Of a stretch of DNA of 11,002 bases, positions 6,740 to 11,002 are shown in pieces. The notes under the pieces were generated by a model, which was not told the origin of the DNA, made no database searches, and saw only the letters and a list, made by a program, of their open reading frames with translations. The first letter of the stretch is position 1. The number at the start of each line of letters is the position of its first letter. The stretch lies in the NCBI GenBank assembly GCA_035494015.1, contig DATJHJ010000041.1, positions 1 to 11,002 on the forward strand. The letters run 5' to 3'. The position numbers and the translations under genes were made by a program. The stretch is from CADCTB01 sp035494015. Its GTDB lineage: Bacteria > Actinomycetota > Acidimicrobiia > Acidimicrobiales > AC-14.

Positions 6740-7669
6740 ATGGACCTCGGACATCTGGTCGAAGCGCTGCGGGCCAACCCGGGCCTGCGGAACAAGGCGC
6801 CGATCGCCCTGGTGCGCGAGGTGTTCGGCGCCGGCGACTGGCTGGCCGGGCCGGGCGACGATGGCGCGGTCGTCGACGGCGAGCTGGTGGTCGGCGGCGA
6901 GGCCATACTGCCGGCGTTCGTGGCCGGCGACCCCTTCGGCGCCGGCGTCGCCGCCGTCCTGGCCAACGTGAACGACCTGGCGGCCATGGGGGCCGTGCCC
7001 CTCGCCATCGTCGACACGGTGGTTGCCGATGACCACGTGGCCCGCCAGGCGCTGCTGGGCATGCGGTACGCGTCCCGGCTGTACGACGTCCCGATCGTCG
7101 GCGGGCACCTCACCCGCCACGACGGCCCGCCGGCGCTGTCGGCCTTCGGGCTGGGCCGGGCGCCGCAGGTCCTGTCCGTCCGCAACGCCGCCGCCGGTCA
7201 GCGCCTCATTCTGGCGTGTGTGACCGAGGGAACGATGCGCAGCGAGTTCCCGTTCTTCGCCTCCTTCGACGAGCGGGGCGAGCGCTTGGCCGGCGACGTG
7301 CGCACGCTGGCGAAGGTGGCGGGCGCCGGCGCGTGCGTGGCGGCCAAGGACGTCAGCATGGCCGGGATGGTCGGCTCGCTGGCCATGCTCCTGGAGTGTC
7401 ACCGCCTCGGGGTGACCGTCGACCTCGACGCCGTGCCCGTGCCCGCCGGCGTGGAGCTGGCCGACTGGCTGGTGGCCTTTCCGTGCTTCGCCTTCCTCCT
7501 GTGCGTGCCGGCCGGGCGCGAGGACGACTGCGCCCGGGCCTTCACCGAGCGGGGGATCCACACGGCAGCCATCGGGACACTGGATTCCTCCGGCGAGGTG
7601 GCGGTGGCCGCCGGTGGCCGGCGGCAGGTCGTGATCGACCTGGTGACCGAGGCGGTGACCGGCCTCTAG
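6740..7669 (+). CDS. AIR-synthase-related protein, sll0787/MSMEG_0567 C-terminal type (NitF-like)
   Basis: 309 residues from ATG 6740, with GGAG four bases upstream. PurM/ThiL-like fold: the ATP-binding GPGDDGA (37-43), the NVNDLAAMGA stretch (76-85), and PIVGGHLTRHD (118-128) are all recognisable. It lacks the overall pattern of true PurM or ThiL and matches the AIR-synthase-related half of the MSMEG_0567/sll0787 family. In Nit1C clusters, tied to cyanide and nitrogen-starvation metabolism, this protein (NitF) is found with a nitrilase, a radical SAM protein and a GNAT protein; its substrate is unknown. It diverges from the comA operon across 55 bases and converges on the GNAT gene, the two stops sharing the bases CTAG (7666-7669). 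An ATP-dependent small-molecule activation is the likely chemistry. Confidence 0.88.
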   Translation: MDLGHLVEALRANPGLRNKAPIALVREVFGAGDWLAGPGDDGAVVDGELVVGGEAILPAFVAGDPFGAGVAAVLANVNDLAAMGAVPLAIVDTVVADDHVARQALLGMRYASRLYDVPIVGGHLTRHDGPPALSAFGLGRAPQVLSVRNAAAGQRLILACVTEGTMRSEFPFFASFDERGERLAGDVRTLAKVAGAGACVAAKDVSMAGMVGSLAMLLECHRLGVTVDLDAVPVPAGVELADWLVAFPCFAFLLCVPAGREDDCARAFTERGIHTAAIGTLDSSGEVAVAAGGRRQVVIDLVTEAVTGL

Positions 7670-8151
7670 TGGCGGGCGGGCTGGAGGTCGATGGCCATGG
7701 GTTGGTGGTGGACGCCGACGTAGACCTCGACCTCGCCGTGCTTGTGCCAGCCGAGGCGCTCGAACAGGGCGACGTTCTGGAGCTGGATGTGGGCCACCAT
7801 CTCGCGGCCGTCGCGCTCCCCCGCCGTCGCCACCGCGAACCGCACGAGGGGACGGCCCAGGCCGTGGATGCGGGCGGAGCGCACGACGGCCAGGCGGTCG
7901 CCCTGCCAGAGCCGCTCGTGGCGATCGAGCGGGAAGAGCCGCACCGTCCCCACGGGCTCGTCGTTCAGGTAGGCGAGCACATGGACGACGTCCGGGTCGT
8001 CGTCGTACTGGTCGCGGTCCGAGCCGCTGAACAGCTGCTGCTCCTCCACGAAGACCTCGTGACGGATGCGGTAGTGGGTCGCGACCTCCTCGGCGCTGAC
8101 CGCGGCCCGGCACTCCACCCGGGTCCGGCGACGAGTACGAAGATCGGTCAC
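7666..8151 (-). CDS. GNAT-family N-acyltransferase, MSMEG_0567 N-terminal type (NitE-like)
   Basis: 161 residues from GTG 8151, overlapping the TGA of the radical SAM gene as GTGA. No ATG is available at this position, and the overlap supports the GTG. GNAT fold with the acetyl-CoA loop RIHGLG (94-99, the R-x-x-G-x-G pattern), a preceding beta strand GTVRLFPL (68-75) and FERLGW (130-135) near the C terminus. VFVEEQQLFSGSDRDQYDD (33-51) and the final HHQPM (148-152) match the GNAT half of the MSMEG_0567 family. In mycobacteria the GNAT and AIR-synthase halves are one protein; here they are two genes on opposite strands. The acyl acceptor is unknown for the family. It is probably co-translated with the radical SAM protein, so the three should act on one pathway. 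Confidence 0.88.
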   Translation of the reverse strand: MTDLRTRRRTRVECRAAVSAEEVATHYRIRHEVFVEEQQLFSGSDRDQYDDDPDVVHVLAYLNDEPVGTVRLFPLDRHERLWQGDRLAVVRSARIHGLGRPLVRFAVATAGERDGREMVAHIQLQNVALFERLGWHKHGEVEVYVGVHHQPMAIDLQPARH

Positions 8152-9275
8152 GTCGGTCGCTTTGCGAGGAGGGTGACGGCCTTCTCGACCGTGCTCATGG
8201 CCGAGCACGCCTGGCAGCGGGCGCAGCCGGCGGCGGCGCCCTCGGCGCTGAGGCCCCGGGCGGTCAGGTAGGGCACGACCTGGCGATATATCGTCTCGGT
8301 GTACGCCGCCGACGGCGGCGGGAGGTCTTCCATCAGGCTGCCGGCAATTGGTCGCAGCGGCACGACGAAGGGGTAGACGCCCATGTCGATGGCCCGCTTG
8401 CAGCCCTCGATCGTGAGCTGCGGATCCTCCCCCATCCCGAGGATCACATAGGTCGACACCTGGCCGGTGCCGAAGAGGCTGACCGCCCGCTCCCACGCCC
8501 CGAAATAGCCCTCGATGCCCGTCCGGGCCTTGGCCGGGGCGATGCGGGCCAGCACCGCGGGGTCGAACGTCTCCACGTGGATGCCGACCGAGTCGATGCC
8601 CATTCCGTGCACGCGGTCGATGACCTCGAGGTCGTCGGGCGGCTCGAACTGCACCTCGACCGGCAGGCCGGCGGCCTCCTTCACCGCGGCGCCGCACCGG
8701 GCGACATAGAGGGCGCCCTTGTCGATGCCGGTCGTGCTCCCGGTCGTCAGGGTGGCGTCGACCGCCCCGTCGAGCTCCTTGGCCGCCACCGCCACCTCGG
8801 CCAGTTGCTCGGGCCGCTTCTTGGCGATCGTGCGCTGGGCATCGAGCGACAGACCGATGCCGCAGAACCGGCACTGGTCCGAGTTGCCCCAGTAGGCGCA
8901 GGTCTGCAGCACGGTGCTGGCCAACGAGTCCAGGTGGAGGAGGGCGATCTTCCAGTACGGGATGCCGTCGGCGGTCGTCAGGTCGTAGTACCGGGGCCGG
9001 GGCGCACCGGTAGCCCCGGCCACCCGGGTTCCGTCGAGGTAGATCCCGAACCCCTCGTCCTCGGCGCGCAGGGAGTAGGGCGAGGCCTTGGCGAAGTCGG
9101 CGTCGACGGGGACGGTGACGGCAACGCCGTCGATCCACAGCATCCCGGAGTCACTCGGCCCCGCGCCGCCGTGGCGGGCCTCCATCGAGGCTTCCACCCT
9201 GAGGCCCCTGCTCTGGAGCTCGGTGAGGAGGTGGGCGAGGGTGGCCGGCGGGCCGAGGAGTGAGTCGGTCGGCAC
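8148..9275 (-). CDS. Radical SAM protein, MSMEG_0568 family (NitD-like)
   Basis: 375 residues from GTG 9275, with AGGAG four bases upstream. The 4Fe-4S motif is unusual: Cys126, Cys135 and Cys138 (TCAYWGNSDQCRFCG) make CX8CX2C in place of CX3CX2C, a spacing I associate with the MSMEG_0568 family. A second cluster, Cys351-X2-Cys354-X2-Cys357, lies close to the C terminus and may bind an auxiliary Fe-S cluster. Between them is an ordinary radical SAM barrel with LTTGSTTG and the PVEVQFEPPDDL strand. About 110 residues precede the first cysteine. In Nit1C clusters this protein (NitD) accompanies the nitrilase and NitE/NitF; its reaction is not known. It overlaps the GNAT gene by 4 bases and follows the 119-residue gene after 78 bases. 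Confidence 0.9.
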   Translation of the reverse strand: MPTDSLLGPPATLAHLLTELQSRGLRVEASMEARHGGAGPSDSGMLWIDGVAVTVPVDADFAKASPYSLRAEDEGFGIYLDGTRVAGATGAPRPRYYDLTTADGIPYWKIALLHLDSLASTVLQTCAYWGNSDQCRFCGIGLSLDAQRTIAKKRPEQLAEVAVAAKELDGAVDATLTTGSTTGIDKGALYVARCGAAVKEAAGLPVEVQFEPPDDLEVIDRVHGMGIDSVGIHVETFDPAVLARIAPAKARTGIEGYFGAWERAVSLFGTGQVSTYVILGMGEDPQLTIEGCKRAIDMGVYPFVVPLRPIAGSLMEDLPPPSAAYTETIYRQVVPYLTARGLSAEGAAAGCARCQACSAMSTVEKAVTLLAKRPT

Positions 9276-9353
9276 GAGACTCCTACTTGAGGGTGCGGAT
9301 GTGTCCTATAGGAAACGCTCGTCCTCTAGACAACATGGGGGCAGGCACGGATG
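9276..9353 (-). promoter_or_regulatory. Gap before the radical SAM gene with palindrome and possible promoter
   Basis: This 78-base gap is AT-richer than its surroundings. It holds a perfect 10-base palindrome TCCTATAGGA (9304-9313) and TCTAGA (9325-9330). On the minus strand TTGTCT (9333-9328) and TATAGG (9310-9305) are 17 bases apart and could serve as a weak promoter for the radical SAM and GNAT genes. ATAGGAC is shared with the comA promoter region. AGGAG (9284-9280) is the ribosome binding site. No terminator-like hairpin was seen. Confidence 0.35.
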
Positions 9354-9713
9354 TCAACTGGCGGGCCGGTTCGCCGCCAGCTCCCGGTAGCGGATCGAGA
9401 AGGCGGCACCGCCGATGAGCGACAGGTCGATGTCCGCCGCCGTCTCGGGGTCGAAGGACGCCACGCGGGCGGCCATCTCGGTGGCCTCGGCGTCGGCGGC
9501 GACCAGGCTGGCCAGGTCCGAGCAGGACGCCCGCAGTTGCTCGGCCACCCGCCCGACCAGGCGCACGACGGTCTCGTACCGCTCGGGCATGACCATGGCG
9601 ACGGGGTACAGCCGCTCCTCGGCCCTGAACCACCGGCCCAGCATCTCCCGGGGCACCTCGGCGTCCGAGAACGGCGAGGCTGCCCGTTCCTGGGGCGTCT
9701 CGTCGGTGCTCAT
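9354..9713 (-). CDS. Unrecognised 119-residue protein
   Basis: Starts at ATG 9713 behind a strong Shine-Dalgarno AAGGAGG (9725-9719) with 5-base spacing, and ends at 9354. The protein is probably helical and soluble: a central stretch EERLYPVAMVMPERYETVV (52 to about 70 in the C-terminal direction of the N-terminal half) is followed by acidic, alanine-rich helices and a short C-terminal segment with SLIGGAAFSIRYREL. There is one Cys and no signal peptide or membrane segment. I do not recognise a family. It is upstream of and in the same direction as the radical SAM and GNAT genes, and divergent from carbamate kinase. Small size and position suggest an accessory subunit of a neighbouring enzyme. 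The coding call rests on the good ribosome binding site and normal codon use. Confidence 0.72.
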   Translation of the reverse strand: MSTDETPQERAASPFSDAEVPREMLGRWFRAEERLYPVAMVMPERYETVVRLVGRVAEQLRASCSDLASLVAADAEATEMAARVASFDPETAADIDLSLIGGAAFSIRYRELAANRPAS

Positions 9714-9804
9714 CGTGCCCTCCTTCCACCCTGGCGACCTCCACAACCCTACACTATGATGAATAGACATTTCCCATCCTGTTTCCCGAGGGGGCTCTCC
9801 GGAC
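9714..9804. promoter_or_regulatory. Divergent promoter region between the 119-residue gene and carbamate kinase
   Basis: 91 bases, AT-rich in the middle. On the plus strand TATGAT (9755-9760) is a good -10 for the carbamate kinase gene; no clear -35 stands 17 bases before it. On the minus strand TAGTGT (9756-9751) fits TANNNT for the 119-residue gene, so the two start points would overlap. TAGACA (9764-9769), the reverse complement of the recurring TGTCTA, lies close to the expected plus-strand start point. GAGGGGG (about 9788-9794) may be the ribosome binding site of the kinase. Confidence 0.4.
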
Positions 9805-10791
9805 ATGGCCAAGACCGCGGTCGTCGCACTCGGGGGCAACGCCCTCACCCGGGAGGGCCAGGCGGGAACGTACGAGGAGATCGAGGCCAACGCCACGCTC
9901 ATGGCCCGCTCGGTCTGCTCACTGCTGCGGACCGGCTGGCGGGTGGTGCTCGTCCATGGCAACGGCCCCCAGGTCGGGAACCTGGCCATCCAGGGGGAAG
10001 AGGGGGCCCGCATCGTGCCCGCCCAGCCCCTGTTCGCCCTCGGCGCCATGACCGAGGGCCAGCTCGGCAGCGTCATCACCCTGGCCTTGCGCAAGGTGGG
10101 CGACGTCGGGCACCCGTCGTGGATGCGCGGGGCCGTCGCCGTCGTCACCCATGTCTCGGTCAGCCCGGACGACGGCGCCTTCGAGAACCCCACGAAGCCC
10201 ATCGGGCCCTTCTTCTCCAGGGAGCAGGCCCAGAGCCTGGCCGCCGAACGGGGCTGGGTCGTGAAGGAGGACGCCGGCCGGGGCTGGCGACGGGTGGTGC
10301 CCTCGCCCCAGCCAGTGACGATCCTGGAGACGCCGGCGATCCGCGCCCTGCTGGAGCAGAACATGGTCGTCGTCGCCGCCGGCGGCGGTGGGGTGCCCGT
10401 CGTCCGGGGCCAGAACGGCTACCAAGGCGTCGACGCCGTGATCGACAAGGACTATGCCGCCGGGCAACTGGCCACCGCGCTGGCGGCCGAGGCGCTGGTG
10501 CTCGTCACCGGGGTCGACTCCGTCCTGCTGCACTTCGGGACCCCGCAGCAGGTCCCCATCCAGGAGATGAGCGTGGCCGAGGCCGAGACGTACCTGGAGG
10601 AGGGTGAGTTCCCGGAAGGCAGCATGGGCCCGAAGGTCCGCGCCGCCATCCAGTTCCTGCGCCGGGGCGGCGAGATTGCCGTCGTGACGACACCGCAGCT
10701 GGTCTACGCGTCCCTGGAGGGCACCGTGTCGAAACTGGAAGGTGAGCCGGGCACCCGCATCGTGCGCGTCCGCCCGCTCACGGCCGCATAG
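9805..10791 (+). CDS. arcC: Carbamate kinase (ArcC/AllK family)
   Basis: 328 residues from ATG 9805; the family is about 310. Carbamate kinase interconverts carbamoyl phosphate plus ADP with carbamate plus ATP; in catabolic settings it makes ATP, and the carbamate falls apart to CO2 and ammonia. The amino acid kinase fold is clear: VALGGNAL (7-14), HGNGPQVG (51-58), NPTKPIGPF (128-136, a carbamate kinase mark), AAGGGGVPV (191-199), VIDKD (212-216), LVTGVD (233-238) and a late GSMGPKV. The stop TAG is followed at once by the ATG of fdrA, so the two form an operon. There is no arginine deiminase or ornithine carbamoyltransferase in view; with FdrA next door the carbamoyl phosphate more likely comes from an oxamate carbamoyltransferase-type complex, as in E. 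coli allantoin use. Confidence 0.95.
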   Translation: MAKTAVVALGGNALTREGQAGTYEEIEANATLMARSVCSLLRTGWRVVLVHGNGPQVGNLAIQGEEGARIVPAQPLFALGAMTEGQLGSVITLALRKVGDVGHPSWMRGAVAVVTHVSVSPDDGAFENPTKPIGPFFSREQAQSLAAERGWVVKEDAGRGWRRVVPSPQPVTILETPAIRALLEQNMVVVAAGGGGVPVVRGQNGYQGVDAVIDKDYAAGQLATALAAEALVLVTGVDSVLLHFGTPQQVPIQEMSVAEAETYLEEGEFPEGSMGPKVRAAIQFLRRGGEIAVVTTPQLVYASLEGTVSKLEGEPGTRIVRVRPLTAA

Positions 10792-11002
10792 ATGAGCACC
10801 CGGGTGAAGGTGTACCCCGACACCTACCTCGACTCGGTCCTCCAGCTGTCCGGCACCCGGTCGATGTTCGAAGTCGAGGGCGTGGAGTGGGCGGCGGCGG
10901 CCATGGCCACGCCCGCCAACGTCGAGACGCTCCTCGGCCAGGGCTTCGACCAGTCCGAGCTGGGCACCACATCGGGCAACGACCTGTTCGTCGCCGTCCG
11001 CG
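10792..11002 (+). CDS. fdrA: FdrA (AllF) family protein, N-terminal part only
   Basis: Only 70 residues are in the window; the gene runs off the right edge. ATG 10792 abuts the TAG of the carbamate kinase gene. The N terminus has the FdrA pattern: a short strand, YLDSVLQLSGTRSM (12-25), then AAAAMATPANVETLLGQGF (35-53) and NDLFVAVR (63-70), matching the MGTPANKxLL and NDICVAIR stretches of E. coli FdrA. The FdrA family has succinyl-CoA synthetase alpha-like domains; in E. coli it forms oxamate carbamoyltransferase with the DUF1116 (YlbE) and DUF2877 (YlbF) proteins. Those partners would be expected just beyond the window. Confidence 0.88.
   Translation, partial: MSTRVKVYPDTYLDSVLQLSGTRSMFEVEGVEWAAAAMATPANVETLLGQGFDQSELGTTSGNDLFVAVR

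Noticed and set aside
6740..7669. PurM or thiamine-monophosphate kinase
   Set aside because: Only the general fold motifs match; the sequence fits the sll0787/MSMEG_0567 AIR-synthase-related family and lies beside its usual partners.
7660..7675. Possible terminator between the convergent AIR-synthase-like and GNAT genes
   Set aside because: The two genes overlap by 4 bases at CTAG and no hairpin with a T-run is present.
9352..9357. Consensus TTGACA on the minus strand as the -35 of the radical SAM gene
   Set aside because: It overlaps the stop of the 119-residue gene, and no good -10 lies 16-18 bases downstream (best is TTGTCT at 18). I keep it as a coincidence.
9805..10791. Arginine deiminase pathway carbamate kinase
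   Set aside because: No arcA or arcB in view; the adjoining gene is fdrA, pointing to the allantoin/oxamate-type module.

Overview
The window is about 70% G+C, almost wholly coding, and uses GTG as freely as ATG for starts. Tight 4-base gene overlaps and the protein families present suggest an actinomycetote, perhaps an uncultured lineage such as Acidimicrobiia. That placement is an inference from style, with no marker gene in view. There are eleven protein genes, two of them cut by the window ends. I see no RNA genes, insertion sequences or CRISPR arrays. The longest non-coding stretch is 91 bases.

Left block (1-6684, all minus strand, read from right to left): one operon of six genes, every junction overlapping. 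The order is phosphosulfolactate synthase (ComA family), an unrecognised cysteine-rich 293-residue protein, an adenylosuccinate lyase/carboxymuconate cycloisomerase-like lyase, a PLP enzyme of the D-cysteine desulfhydrase/ACC deaminase family, an argininosuccinate lyase-like protein with altered active-site motifs, and a DUF1116 protein (YlbE/AllG family) that runs off the left edge. ComA plus two aspartase/fumarase-superfamily lyases plus this PLP family is the gene set of the bacterial coenzyme M pathway described in Xanthobacter autotrophicus Py2 (Xcb proteins). I therefore read this as a coenzyme M (or related sulfonate) biosynthesis operon with two extra genes.

Middle block (6740-9713): an AIR-synthase-related protein on the plus strand, diverging from the operon, meets a convergent minus-strand set: a GNAT protein, a radical SAM protein of the MSMEG_0568 type and an unrecognised 119-residue protein. 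The AIR-synthase-like and GNAT proteins match the two halves of the MSMEG_0567/sll0787 family. With the radical SAM protein they are the NitD/NitE/NitF part of the Nit1C cluster known from cyanide and nitrogen metabolism. No nitrilase is in view.

Right block (9805-11002, plus strand): a carbamate kinase and the start of FdrA (AllF family). With DUF1116 these belong to the oxamate carbamoyltransferase/carbamate kinase module that ends anaerobic allantoin breakdown in E. coli.

The striking point is the meeting of three modules: coenzyme M synthesis, NitDEF-like proteins of unknown chemistry, and carbamoyl-phosphate energy conservation. A DUF1116 subunit sits inside the coenzyme M operon, and a short TGTCTA motif recurs in all three gaps between transcription units. 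A working hypothesis, not shown by the sequence, is a thiol-cofactor-assisted pathway for a small nitrogenous compound that ends in carbamoyl phosphate, ATP, ammonia and CO2.
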